A stretch of DNA of 64,000 nucleotides. Source: Flavobacteriales bacterium. Lineage in GTDB: Bacteria > Bacteroidota > Bacteroidia > Flavobacteriales > Flavobacteriaceae. The notes below the pieces were generated by a model. The model did not search any database, was not told the DNA's origin, and saw only the letters and a program-made list of their open reading frames with translations. Made by a program: the position numbers and the translations under genes. Of this stretch, positions 24,881-34,104 are shown piece by piece. Positions within the stretch are counted from its first letter, which is position 1. Every line of letters starts with the position of its first letter. The stretch spans positions 682,001 through 746,000 of the forward strand of contig JAFLBS010000001.1 of assembly GCA_017303755.1 (NCBI GenBank), in the 5' to 3' direction.

Positions 24881-25276
24881 TTATTTTTTGCTTTCCAAAT
24901 AGTCAATAATCACTGGCGAAGCATGCGTGAAACTCGGAAATTGTTCTATCATACTCACTGCACGTTTTTTATTCAACTTGTACGTTAAATCAAATTCAGT
25001 AGTGAATAATATTGCTGACAAAAACGGATTATTAATGAACTCCAACAATCGATTGAACGCCGAATCAATAGTATGAATTTCAACAATTTCTTCCTTTTGA
25101 AACTTGAATTTTAATTCCAATTGCAAATCATTATCTTCTATAACCGGACGAACGTAAATGTTCATCAATTCAGTATTACCAATGGTTTTGGCCAAAGTTA
25201 ATTTAGCAAAAGTTCCGTTTTCCAAACTGACTTTAACTTTAGAATAAAATTCTGAAAATGATTCTTTGAAAGGCAT
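24881..25276 (-). CDS. hypothetical protein, unknown function
   Basis: This 131-residue protein has no signal peptide and no membrane helix. I recognise no domain. The sequence alternates charged and hydrophobic residues in a way that fits an alpha/beta cytoplasmic fold, with a central QLELKFKFQKEEIVEIHTI strand pair and a C-terminal helix. A start at 25276 gives MPFKESFSEFYSK. It lies between the scoAB terminator and a repeat region, without an obvious operon partner. Its codon use looks like its neighbours, so it is probably a real gene. Confidence 0.55.
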   Translation of the reverse strand: MPFKESFSEFYSKVKVSLENGTFAKLTLAKTIGNTELMNIYVRPVIEDNDLQLELKFKFQKEEIVEIHTIDSAFNRLLEFINNPFLSAILFTTEFDLTYKLNKKRAVSMIEQFPSFTHASPVIIDYLESKK

Positions 25277-25295
25277 AACGATTAGTTAATTTAAG

Positions 25296-25405
25296 ACACG
25301 AATTTCACAAATTATCACGAAAACTCGTTATGTGTTCAATTACACGAAAAATAGTTTGTGAAATTTAGCAATTAAACAAATCGTGCAAATTTGTGAAATT
25401 CGTGT
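25296..25405. repeat. 18-bp inverted repeat of the 'cacgaatttcac' type
   Basis: Arms ACACGAATTTCACAAATT (25296-25313) and its exact complement (25388-25405) enclose 74 bases that contain further fragments of the same words. It fills most of the gap between the hypothetical gene and fumarase. A related stretch occurs at 45003-45172. Confidence 0.7.
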
Positions 25406-25415
25406 GAAATTTTAA

Positions 25416-27017
25416 TTATAAATTAGCAAAGAAGTCGTTTCCTTTGTCATCGGTGATGATGAAGGCTGGGAAATCTTTAACGGTGATTTTACGCACAGCT
25501 TCCATTCCGAGTTCTTCAAAATCGACTACTTCAACTTTTAGAATATTATCTTGAGCTAAAATCGCCGCCGGACCGCCAATCGAACCTAGATAGAATCCGC
25601 CATACGTTTTACACGCTTCCATTACTTCTTTGGTACGGTTTCCTTTGGCCAACATGATCATGCTTCCGCCCGCTTTTTGGAATTCCTCCACATAAACGTC
25701 CATTCGACCCGCTGTTGTTGGACCAAAACTTCCCGATGGCATTCCGTCTGGAGTTTTTGCTGGACCAGCATAATACACAGGATGATTTTTGAAGTATTCT
25801 GGCATTGGTTGTCCTGCATCCAACAATTCTTTGATTTTAGCATGAGCAATATCGCGAGCTACAATCAACGTTCCGTTTAATTTTAAACGGGTTTTTATTG
25901 GATATTGACTCAACTCTGCTAAAATTACAGACATTGGTCGGTTCAAATCAACCTCAACTGGTGCTTCCAAATGCGGTGGAACTTCAGGTAAAAATTGCTT
26001 CGGATTGGTTTCTAATTGCTCCAAGAAAATACCGTCTTTAGTGATTTTCCCTTTAATATTTCGGTCGGCAGAGCATGAAACTCCCAATCCAACAGGACAA
26101 GAAGCAGCATGACGAGGCAAACGAATCACGCGTACGTCGTGTGCAAAATATTTTCCACCAAATTGTGCTCCAATGGCACTTTCTTGACAGTATAACAATA
26201 CTTTTTGCTCCCATTCTAAATCGCGAAATGCTTGACCCGACATGTTCCCTGAAGTAGGAAGATGGTCAAAATAACCTGCTGATGCTTTTTTCACGGCAGC
26301 TAAATTCGCTTCCGCAGATGTTCCTCCAATCACCAAAGCTAAATGGTAAGGCGGACAAGCCGAAGTGCCTAAATCTTTGATTTTCTCGCGAACAAATTCT
26401 TCCATTGATTTATCATTCAATAGTGATTTTGTTTTTTGGTATAAGAATGTTTTATTGGCAGAACCACCGCCTTTTGTTAAAAACAAAAACTCATAGGAAG
26501 CTCCTTTTTTAGCATAAATATCAATTTGTGCTGGAAGATTGGAACCTGAATTTTTTTCTTCAAACATCGAAATAGGTACAATTTGTGAATACCGAAGATT
26601 TTTATTCTGAAAAGTATTGAAAATTCCTTTGGACAACCATTCGGCATCATCCACGCCAGTGAAAACATTTTCGCCTTTTTTGGCCATTACGATTGCCGTT
26701 CCAGTATCTTGACACGAAGGCAGTTGACCTTCAACAGCAACCGCAGCATTTTGAAGCAAATTATACGCTACAAATCGATCGTTATCAGTAGCTTCAGGAT
26801 CGTTGAGTATGTTGTTCAATTTTTGCAAATGAGCTGTTCGAAGCATAAACGAAACATCATTCATCGCTTCTTGAGCTAATAATTCCAACCCTTTTGGATC
26901 AACGGTTAGAATTTCTCTATCACCCAATTGTTCTACTTTTACATAATCAGAGGATAGTTTTTTGTACTGTGTATCGTCTTTCAAAATCGGATACGGATCT
27001 TGGTATATAAAGTCCAT
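25416..27017 (-). CDS. fumA: fumarate hydratase, class I
   Basis: This 533-residue iron-sulfur fumarase interconverts fumarate and malate in the citric acid cycle. The N-terminal domain has [11 protein letters not shown] (C102). The other cluster cysteines are in [16 protein letters not shown] and [11 protein letters not shown]. The C-terminal beta domain has [32 protein letters not shown]. Length and order match the fused class I enzyme of enterobacteria, an oxygen-sensitive type. It is followed by repeat DNA. Confidence 0.95.
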   Translation of the reverse strand: MDFIYQDPYPILKDDTQYKKLSSDYVKVEQLGDREILTVDPKGLELLAQEAMNDVSFMLRTAHLQKLNNILNDPEATDNDRFVAYNLLQNAAVAVEGQLPSCQDTGTAIVMAKKGENVFTGVDDAEWLSKGIFNTFQNKNLRYSQIVPISMFEEKNSGSNLPAQIDIYAKKGASYEFLFLTKGGGSANKTFLYQKTKSLLNDKSMEEFVREKIKDLGTSACPPYHLALVIGGTSAEANLAAVKKASAGYFDHLPTSGNMSGQAFRDLEWEQKVLLYCQESAIGAQFGGKYFAHDVRVIRLPRHAASCPVGLGVSCSADRNIKGKITKDGIFLEQLETNPKQFLPEVPPHLEAPVEVDLNRPMSVILAELSQYPIKTRLKLNGTLIVARDIAHAKIKELLDAGQPMPEYFKNHPVYYAGPAKTPDGMPSGSFGPTTAGRMDVYVEEFQKAGGSMIMLAKGNRTKEVMEACKTYGGFYLGSIGGPAAILAQDNILKVEVVDFEELGMEAVRKITVKDFPAFIITDDKGNDFFANL

Positions 27018-27106
27018 TTTTGAATTGTTTTTGAAGGGTAAAGTTACGGAAACTCGAGCGAATTTAGAATTAAATAATTGCTAAATTGGTGTAGTTAGTT
27101 CCTTTT

Positions 27107-28546
27107 TTAAAAAAACCAGCTCGCCACAAAAATGGCTGTTATCACACAAATTAAATCCACTAAAAGCATGGTTCCAAGAGTGTAGCGTGTGTTTTTGATT
27201 TTTACAGAACCAAAATACACGGCAATTACATAGAATGTGGTTTCGGCACTGCATTGAAAAATAGAACTCAATCTTCCGGTGAGCGAATCGACTCCGTAAG
27301 TATTCATGGCATCCAACATAAATCCTCTTGAACCACTTGAACTGAATGGTCGAAGCATGGCAACAGGAAGTGAATCTGTGATTTCTTTACTAACACCAAT
27401 ATTGGAAAAAGCAAACGAAACACCATTACTCATAATTTCAAATAAACCACTGTTTCTAAAAAATGAAATGGCCACCAACATTCCCATTACATAAGGAAAA
27501 ATAGTAACACCTGTTGTCAAACCGTTACGGGCACCATTTACAAAAGTATCAAAAACAGTAGTGTTTTTTTCTGAGAATTTCTTTTCATGGAAAAACGAAA
27601 ATGCCAGAGTAAATCCAATGATTAAAATCAGCATCAATCCCGATAAATTGGCTGTGAAGAAGTTTTTCCCGATTAAATCCAATCGATTAATATAAAAAAG
27701 TAAACCTACAATTGCAGCAACTATAGTCATTATAGCTACCAATAAAGTGGCGCTTTTGAAGTTTATTTTTTGTCGAATTCCAACTATGATCATTGCCGCT
27801 ATAGTTCCAATAAAAGAAGTAATGATACACGGAAGCATAACATCGGCTGGATTGGCTGCATTTGCCGCTGCTCGATAGCCAATAATCGACGTTGGGATTA
27901 AAGTCAATCCAGCTGCGTGCAAACACATGAACATGATTTGAGCATCGCTGGCTTTGTCTTTGTCGGGATTGATTTCTTGAAGACTTTCCATCGCTTTTAG
28001 TCCAAATGGTGTTGCTGCCGAATCCAATCCTAAAAAGTTGGCTGCAAAATTTAAAGTCATGTACGATATGGATTCGTGATTTTTGGGAACTGACGGAAAA
28101 ACTTTAGAAAAAAGCGGGCTTAATTTTCGGGCTAATTTTTCGGAAGCACCTGAAATGATTAACAATTCCATCAATCCACAAAAGAAGGCTAGATATGCCA
28201 TTAACGGCAAAATAATATCGAATAAACTGGTTTTACACGTGGGTAATAAGCCATCGCTTTTTTGTTTACCACTGTAGATTTTTACTGTTTTATTGGAAAA
28301 AACATAGGTGGTATCGGCGTTCAAAGTATCGCGATTGATGCTCATTGTTTGATCGGGCGCTGTTTCAATACTGTCTTTTATAAAAGCTGGAAGTTGCTCC
28401 TTATATTTTTCAGAAATCAGGATAGGATCATCTTTTTTTCCATTTAAAACAAAGTCAATAGTATAGTTTTTCCCAGAGAATAAACTGAAAACCACAAAAA
28501 GAATAGATGAAATAAATATAACGAGCCAGAACCTACTTAGAACCAT
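27107..28546 (-). CDS. nucleoside-recognition/spore-maturation (SpmA-SpmB type) membrane protein
   Basis: This 479-residue polytopic inner-membrane protein carries two Gate-type repeats, like SpmA and SpmB joined in one chain. The first half contains LNFAANFLGLDSAATPFGLKAMESLQ and the second RPFSSSGSRGFMLDAM. An N-terminal helix and a soluble segment (about residues 20-100) precede the core. Proteins of this group are thought to transport small solutes or nucleosides, and the substrate is unknown. It lies downstream of no clear partner. Confidence 0.85.
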   Translation of the reverse strand: MVLSRFWLVIFISSILFVVFSLFSGKNYTIDFVLNGKKDDPILISEKYKEQLPAFIKDSIETAPDQTMSINRDTLNADTTYVFSNKTVKIYSGKQKSDGLLPTCKTSLFDIILPLMAYLAFFCGLMELLIISGASEKLARKLSPLFSKVFPSVPKNHESISYMTLNFAANFLGLDSAATPFGLKAMESLQEINPDKDKASDAQIMFMCLHAAGLTLIPTSIIGYRAAANAANPADVMLPCIITSFIGTIAAMIIVGIRQKINFKSATLLVAIMTIVAAIVGLLFYINRLDLIGKNFFTANLSGLMLILIIGFTLAFSFFHEKKFSEKNTTVFDTFVNGARNGLTTGVTIFPYVMGMLVAISFFRNSGLFEIMSNGVSFAFSNIGVSKEITDSLPVAMLRPFSSSGSRGFMLDAMNTYGVDSLTGRLSSIFQCSAETTFYVIAVYFGSVKIKNTRYTLGTMLLVDLICVITAIFVASWFF

Positions 28547-28697
28547 AATATGTATTTTTTCGTAAATATAGGATATATCAAATAGCGTTGAAAATTATTT
28601 TATCTCAATTTTACTAATAGCAAGTTCAACAATTAAACAATTATTAAAGTTTCGTCGATTATTTCTTAACATTACTACCTTTTTAAGTTTTGAATAG

Positions 28698-28705
28698 TAT
28701 ATTTG
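28698..28705 (+). promoter_or_regulatory. -7 promoter element for the subtilase gene
   Basis: TATATTTG is an exact TAnnTTTG box 45 bases before the ATG at 28750. The -33 region has no clear TTG at the standard spacing. Confidence 0.5.
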
Positions 28706-28749
28706 GCAAAAAATAAACTGCTATAACCTCATAAATAACCTTTTAAAAA

Positions 28750-31686
28750 ATGAAAAACTTTAGTTTATACTTGGCATTTATGGTTCTTTTTTCGATTACT
28801 TCTTATGGTCAATCACCTGAAGAAGTTAGAGAAATAATTCAGAATTATGATTTAAAACTACTCAAAGAGAAAGAAGAATATTACAGAAAGCAAGAAGAAA
28901 TAGAAAAAAAGAAAGCTATTGCTGCAGCCAAAATCAATAATTGGCCATTAGTAATTGTTAAAGAGGATGGTTCAATTGCTGAATTGATGAAATTAACTCC
29001 AGACGGTTATCCTATTTATTACTCAACTGAAAATGTGAATGCAGCTCGAAGCACTAGAACCAATCACCTTCATTCGGGTGGTTCTTTGGGGTTGAATTTA
29101 GAAGGACAAGGAATGACGGTTAGAGTTTGGGATGGAGGAAGAGTTAGATCATCTCATAATGCATTTGGAGGAAGAGTTACTGTAGTAGACGATTTGACAG
29201 AAGCGTTGAACTTTCACTCTACTCACGTGACTGGGACAATGATTGCAAGTGCTAATCCTGCTACAGTGAAAGGAATGGCTCCGCAAGCTACGGCTCGAAC
29301 TTTTAATTGGACAAACGACGAATCGGAGGCATTATCTGAAATTCAATTGGGAATGTTAGTGTCGAATCATTCTTATGGCGTTCCTATTTCGGGAACAACC
29401 GGACCGTTACCGTCTTGGATTATTGGAGCTTATATTCCGGATTCTTATGCTTGGGATGATATTGCTTATACCTCTCCGTATTATTTACAAGTTGCATCGG
29501 CAGGAAATGATGGGAATAATGACGCGAACACTGACCCAATTGCTTTTAGTTTTGATAAATTAGTTGGAAATAAAGTCTCTAAAAATAATTTGGTCGTTGC
29601 TAACGCTCAAGATGTTGCTACTAATACAGACGGAACAATTTCAGGTGACATCAACATCAATTCTTCAAGTAGTCAAGGCCCAACAGATGATTTAAGAGTT
29701 AAACCTGATATTACTGGAAATGGAACAGGTTTAACCTCTACAAATAGCACTAGTAATACTTCAACTACTGTTCTTACAGGAACATCGATGTCTTCTCCCA
29801 ATGTAGCAGGAAGTTTAATTTTACTTCAACAACATCATAATAATTTATATGGTTCTTTTATGCGATCAGCGACCCTAAAAGGAATTGCTTGTCACACGGC
29901 TGATGATGCTGGTGAGATTGGTCCAGATGCTATTTTTGGTTGGGGACTTTTAAACACAAAAAAATCAGCAGAAACCATCTCTAATAACGGATTGACTTCT
30001 TGGGTTTCTGAAGAAAATCTAAATCAGGGCCAAACATTTACAATGAATGTAAATTCAAATGGAACTCAACCTTTAATTGCTTCGATTACATGGACAGATG
30101 TACCAGGTGCAATTAATACAAGTGGTATTCCAAATGATCCAACCAAAGTTTTAGTAAATGACTTAGACATCCGAATCACAAGAAACGGAACTACTTATTA
30201 TCCTTGGAGACTTACATCAGATCCAAATAATGCAGCTGTAAGAAACGGTGACAATAATGTTGACAATGTTGAACAAGTAAAAATAGATAATCCGACTGCA
30301 GGCCAGTATACAATAACTGTAACTCACAAAGGAAATTTAGTTAACAACAGTCAAAAATACTCTTTGGTGATAACCGGAATTAATTCAACGTTTGCCTTGA
30401 ATTCAACTAGTCCTGATGTAACGGTTTGCTCTAATCAAAATGCAACATTTACATTCAATCACAATCAAACTGGTGGAGGAACAACTACTTTTTCTGCCGC
30501 TGGATTACCATCGGGTGCGAGTGCAACATTTTCTCCTACCTCTTTGAGTTCAAATGGTACTGTAACTATGACAATTTCAGGATTGTCAAATGTAACTCCT
30601 AATGAATATTTTGTTGGAATAACAGGAAATAACGGAACCGAAACCGAAACCCGTTTTAAATCACTACGTGTATTTAATTCTACTTTTCAAAATGTGGTGT
30701 TAACGAATCCGGCTAATGGTCAAAGCGGACTTTCAACTTCTGCAAATTTATACTGGGAAGATCAAGCTAATGCTCAAAATTATGTGGTGCAACTGTCAAC
30801 CTCACCAAGTTTTTCTCCTTTATTGGCAAATGAAACCGTTACTACTAATGAATTTTTTGTTTCTGGTTTAAGTCAAGAAACGGTTTATTATTGGAGAGTT
30901 ACTCCATCAAATCAATGTGGTAATGGTATTACTGCAAATTCAACCGTAAACTCATTCTCTACAGGAATTTTAGTTTGTGATCAAACTTTTGTTGCAGAAG
31001 ATTATTCAAACGCAACAATTGCTGATGTTCCAAATTCAAGTGCGAGTGTGCCTTTGACTATTTCTGGCGGATATACTATTGGTGATATTAATGTAAATTT
31101 AAATATTACTCATACTTGGGTTCAAGACATGACGATTTCATTAATTGGTCCAGCATCAATTGGTAGCCCAGAAATTATTTTATTTCAAGAAGCTTGTGGA
31201 GATAACCAAGATATTGATTGTACTTTAGATGATGATGGTGGAGAACCTCAATGTTCAGGAGTTCCTTCAATTTCAGGTAATATTGCTCCTTTTCAAAGTT
31301 TAAGTACGTTAAATACTCTTCCAGCAGATGGTGTTTGGACACTTTACGTTGACGATCCATGGGATAATGACGGTGGATCAATTAACTTGTTTAGCATCGA
31401 TTTATGTAGAGTTACGCCTTCTACATTATCTGTGACAACTTCTGTATTAGATAATGTGAGTGTATATCCGAATCCAACTAAAGGAACTGTAAATGTGATG
31501 ATTCCAAATAACACTGAAAAATCAATAATTACACTTTTTGATTTACAAGGAAGGGAAATTCTGAAAAAAGAAACCAATCAAATCAATACTTCGTTCTCGA
31601 TTGATTCGCTCCAAGATGGAATGTACTTGGTAAATATTGAAAACAATAACGGAACAGTTTCCAAGAAAATTGTTTTAAGAAGATAA
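28750..31686 (+). CDS. secreted S8 subtilisin-family serine peptidase with T9SS sorting domain
   Basis: This 978-residue exported protease has a signal peptide (to about residue 20) and a charged coiled stretch (22-62). The subtilase domain has the triad in VRVWDGG (D128), FHSTHVTGT (H159) and LTGTSMSSPNVAG (S346). A PPC-like beta domain, a fibronectin III-like domain (about 655-735) and a proprotein-convertase P-domain (about 745-890) follow. A T9SS type A sorting domain starts near VSVYPNPTKG. It is probably a surface or released digestive protease. The gene is monocistronic with a terminator. Confidence 0.94.
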   Translation: MKNFSLYLAFMVLFSITSYGQSPEEVREIIQNYDLKLLKEKEEYYRKQEEIEKKKAIAAAKINNWPLVIVKEDGSIAELMKLTPDGYPIYYSTENVNAARSTRTNHLHSGGSLGLNLEGQGMTVRVWDGGRVRSSHNAFGGRVTVVDDLTEALNFHSTHVTGTMIASANPATVKGMAPQATARTFNWTNDESEALSEIQLGMLVSNHSYGVPISGTTGPLPSWIIGAYIPDSYAWDDIAYTSPYYLQVASAGNDGNNDANTDPIAFSFDKLVGNKVSKNNLVVANAQDVATNTDGTISGDININSSSSQGPTDDLRVKPDITGNGTGLTSTNSTSNTSTTVLTGTSMSSPNVAGSLILLQQHHNNLYGSFMRSATLKGIACHTADDAGEIGPDAIFGWGLLNTKKSAETISNNGLTSWVSEENLNQGQTFTMNVNSNGTQPLIASITWTDVPGAINTSGIPNDPTKVLVNDLDIRITRNGTTYYPWRLTSDPNNAAVRNGDNNVDNVEQVKIDNPTAGQYTITVTHKGNLVNNSQKYSLVITGINSTFALNSTSPDVTVCSNQNATFTFNHNQTGGGTTTFSAAGLPSGASATFSPTSLSSNGTVTMTISGLSNVTPNEYFVGITGNNGTETETRFKSLRVFNSTFQNVVLTNPANGQSGLSTSANLYWEDQANAQNYVVQLSTSPSFSPLLANETVTTNEFFVSGLSQETVYYWRVTPSNQCGNGITANSTVNSFSTGILVCDQTFVAEDYSNATIADVPNSSASVPLTISGGYTIGDINVNLNITHTWVQDMTISLIGPASIGSPEIILFQEACGDNQDIDCTLDDDGGEPQCSGVPSISGNIAPFQSLSTLNTLPADGVWTLYVDDPWDNDGGSINLFSIDLCRVTPSTLSVTTSVLDNVSVYPNPTKGTVNVMIPNNTEKSIITLFDLQGREILKKETNQINTSFSIDSLQDGMYLVNIENNNGTVSKKIVLRR

Positions 31687-31690
31687 ATAA

Positions 31691-31720
31691 AAAAGGAGGC
31701 CAAAATTGACCTCCTTTTTT
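31691..31720. terminator. bidirectional terminator after the subtilase gene
   Basis: AAAAGGAGG (31691-31699) pairs with CCTCCTTTT (31710-31718) around a 10-base loop region, with an A run before and a T run after. It separates convergent genes. Confidence 0.8.
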
Positions 31721-32433
31721 TATACATGTATAATTTCATCTTCAATTAATAAATCTTCTCTTCTGAATCTTAAGAAGACTTGGGCTACTGCAATAACGTC
31801 TTTTTCGCAATACGTAACAATGCGGTCAATGTCTTTTTCAACATAAAAAACATGACCTACTTGACTGCCATCAATATCACCTTTGGATGAAGGAATTCCG
31901 AGTATTTTAGTCAGTAATTTTAGCGAAGTAAAATTTTTATAATCGCCAAACTTCCATAGTTCTAAAGTGTCGAGATGCGGAATTTCCCATGGCTTTTTCC
32001 CAAATAAATTAAGCTTCTGAGGAAGATTCATCTGATTGATAATCATTCTTCGGGCAATGAACGGAATATCAAATTCTTTGGCATTGTGACCGCAAATTAA
32101 ATGTTGCGCCAAATTGAAATGATTGTTCAACAAATTGGAAAAATCGTGTAAAATCTTTTTCTCTTCTCCGAAAAACGACGTGACTCTGAAATTCCGAATG
32201 TCTGCTTTCGTTACAAAATAGCCAACAGAAATACAGACAATTTTCCCGAATTCAGCCCAAATTCCGGCACGTTCATAAAATTCTTCTGGAGTGTAATCGT
32301 CTTTGCGTTGGTAGAGTGTTTTTTGTTCCCAAAGTTGTTTCATTTCCTCATCAAGCGAATTGAAATGTTCTTCTTCTGGAACTGTTTCTATGTCAAGAAA
32401 CAAAATGTAGTCGAGTTTAATTTTTTCTATCAT
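31720..32433 (-). CDS. predicted 3'-5' exonuclease (PolB-like DnaQ fold)
   Basis: This 237-residue protein has the DEDD-type nuclease motifs: FLDIETVPE (D14 and E16), CGHNAKEFDIPFIARR in the middle (motif II region) and YCEKDVIAVAQ (motif III). This pattern matches the stand-alone PolB-like exonucleases common in Bacteroidota. It probably acts in DNA repair or RNA trimming; the substrate is not evident. It stands alone in the opposite direction to the subtilase. Confidence 0.85.
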   Translation of the reverse strand: MIEKIKLDYILFLDIETVPEEEHFNSLDEEMKQLWEQKTLYQRKDDYTPEEFYERAGIWAEFGKIVCISVGYFVTKADIRNFRVTSFFGEEKKILHDFSNLLNNHFNLAQHLICGHNAKEFDIPFIARRMIINQMNLPQKLNLFGKKPWEIPHLDTLELWKFGDYKNFTSLKLLTKILGIPSSKGDIDGSQVGHVFYVEKDIDRIVTYCEKDVIAVAQVFLRFRREDLLIEDEIIHV

Positions 32434-32506
32434 ACTAAAATTTTTATGGCGTTGATATTACGAAGATAAAAAAATAAGTTTTGAAAATTGAACACGACTG
32501 AACTTA

Positions 32507-32881
32507 TTACGATTTTGACATAACAAATGGTCCAGCTCTACCAATGGTAATTACCATTTCTTTTTCGTCAAACTTGCTGATGGTCATCTGTGCTTGTTTG
32601 CCTGTTTTTGATGTAGTATTGATGATTTTGTTGTCATTCTCCGAAAAACTCCATTGTGCTGGTTCTGATTTTCCCATCATGGTTAGCACTACCTCGGTTG
32701 CTTTGAACTCCAAACTTAAATCTTTGAACATCGTCATCACCATTTTTAATTCGTCGGCTTCCATCGATTCTTTGCCTTCTGCATCTTTGAATGTCCATTT
32801 TCCTAAAATGGTATTTTTATCCTGGGCAAAATTGGATAACGAAATAAATAATAAACCGATAATCAGTACTGTTTTTTTCAT
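32507..32881 (-). CDS. hypothetical exported lipocalin-like protein
   Basis: This 124-residue protein has a signal peptide (MKKTVLIIGLLFISLSNFAQ). A short barrel-like pattern (LGKWTFKDAEGKESM, AQWSFSENDNKII, MVITIGRAG) resembles the small lipocalin-like domains frequent in flavobacteria. It should be periplasmic. No ligand or function can be read from the sequence. Confidence 0.6.
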   Translation of the reverse strand: MKKTVLIIGLLFISLSNFAQDKNTILGKWTFKDAEGKESMEADELKMVMTMFKDLSLEFKATEVVLTMMGKSEPAQWSFSENDNKIINTTSKTGKQAQMTISKFDEKEMVITIGRAGPFVMSKS

Positions 32882-32921
32882 AATGTGTTTTTGAATTAGG
32901 TATGAATGTAAAATTAAATTT

Positions 32922-33395
32922 TTAGAATAAACTTTGTTGCAAACTCGGACTTTCGTGTTCTAACAACCATTTTTTGCGCCATAAACCGCCGGCGTAACCT
33001 GTAAGTGAACCATCGGTTCCGATGACTCTATGACAAGGAACGACTATCCAAAGCGGATTTTTACCATTGGCAGAAGCAACCGCACGAATCGCTTTGACAT
33101 CGCCTAATTTTTTAGACAAGTCGAGGTATGACATAGTTTTTCCAAAAGGAATAGCAAGTAATTCTTGCCAGACTTTTTGTTGGAATTCGGTACCTTTTGG
33201 ATTGATTTTGAAATCAAAATTCTGACGTTTCCCATCGAAATATTCATTGAGTTGGGTAACCGCTTCTTTGAGTTCTTTAGGGATTTTTTTGGATAGTTCT
33301 CCTTCTTGAAGAATGGAAATCACCGAAACACCGTTTTCATCGCCGACAATTTTTGTGGTTCCGAGTGGCGATGGGATAAAAACGATTTGCTCCAT
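32922..33395 (-). CDS. ogt: methylated-DNA--protein-cysteine methyltransferase
   Basis: This 157-residue DNA repair protein removes alkyl groups from O6-alkylguanine by transferring them to its own cysteine. The acceptor is C121 in VVPCHRVIG. The arginine-finger region is KAIRAVASANGKNP. The length fits Ogt-type proteins without the Ada domain. It is likely a single gene; the cytochrome c gene downstream on the same strand is 88 bases away. Confidence 0.95.
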   Translation of the reverse strand: MEQIVFIPSPLGTTKIVGDENGVSVISILQEGELSKKIPKELKEAVTQLNEYFDGKRQNFDFKINPKGTEFQQKVWQELLAIPFGKTMSYLDLSKKLGDVKAIRAVASANGKNPLWIVVPCHRVIGTDGSLTGYAGGLWRKKWLLEHESPSLQQSLF

Positions 33396-33420
33396 GGTGT
33401 TTTGTATTGCCGAAAGATAA

Positions 33421-33464
33421 AAAAAATCACAAAGCCAAAAAAACTAATTTCCGTCTTTGTGATT
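33421..33464 (-). terminator. terminator downstream of ogt / upstream of the cytochrome c gene
   Basis: AATCACAAAG (33425-33434) pairs with CTTTGTGATT (33455-33464). On the minus strand a T run follows. It sits between the cytochrome c gene, whose start is at 33893 and end at 33483, and ogt, so it ends the cytochrome c transcript. Confidence 0.75.
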
Positions 33465-33482
33465 CTAAAGTGAATACAAGTA

Positions 33483-33893
33483 TTATTTTCCTTCGCTTTG
33501 CATGTATTGTTCGAGCGATTGGAGTTCTTCTTCGGTCATGGTTTTGGTAATAGCAAAATTGGCTTTCATTACTTCAAATTGAGTAGGATCAACTAAAGGA
33601 TCAGCTTCTCCTTTTAAGAACGTAACGATATTACCGTTTTTTTCTTTGTATATTTTTACAATGTCTTGGATGCTGGGTCCAACAATTTTTACGTCTTTTT
33701 TATGACAGGTAAAACAAGTTCCTTTGCCTTCAAAAATTTCTTTTCCTTTTTCGGCTAATGGAAAATCATCGTTCGTTTCGCTTTCTTCGATTGCTTCTTT
33801 TTTTCCAAAATCTTGGTCTTCTTTTTTGCCTCCGCAACTGATTACAAAAAGAGTTAATGCGGAAAGTGCCACTAATTTAAAAGACGTTTTCAT
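33483..33893 (-). CDS. c-type cytochrome lipoprotein
   Basis: This 136-residue protein has a lipoprotein signal (LTLFVISC, lipobox C20) and an acidic linker. A single haem site CFTCH (C60, C63, H64) follows. The axial Met is likely in FAITKTMTEEEL. It is a membrane-anchored periplasmic electron carrier of class I type. The haem operon starts about 200 bases further along the same strand, but a dispersed repeat separates them. Confidence 0.88.
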   Translation of the reverse strand: MKTSFKLVALSALTLFVISCGGKKEDQDFGKKEAIEESETNDDFPLAEKGKEIFEGKGTCFTCHKKDVKIVGPSIQDIVKIYKEKNGNIVTFLKGEADPLVDPTQFEVMKANFAITKTMTEEELQSLEQYMQSEGK

Positions 33894-33984
33894 TGTATTT
33901 ATTTTAAATTCTACCCAAAGGTAATAGTCTATTTTAAGGTTAAATATGATTTTTATCAGTGATTTAGTAGCCTTTAGTTGCTTT

Positions 33985-34104
33985 TCTAGCCCTGATGCAA
34001 GGGAAAAACCTTGCCTTTTTTGGCAAGTTTTGGAAAGGCAGCAGGAACATGGATTACAAGAAAGCCCAAGCCATTCGCTCCCTTCGACTGCGCTCAGGAT
34101 GACA
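33985..34104. repeat. composite dispersed repeat, second copy
   Basis: The element starts with CTAGCCCTGATGCAAGGG, which aligns with the minus-strand copy at 23213-23335. It contains a CTTGCC-TTTTTT-GGCAAG hairpin (34010-34027). It ends with CTTCGACTGCGCTCAG (34082-34097) and GATGACA, running directly into the hemB stop codon at 34105. There is no ORF. Confidence 0.7.

Noticed and set aside
24881-25276. Hypothetical gene as a repeat-derived false ORF
   Set aside because: It lacks the repeat vocabulary seen next to it, has normal amino acid composition and a terminator in the right place, so it was kept as a gene.
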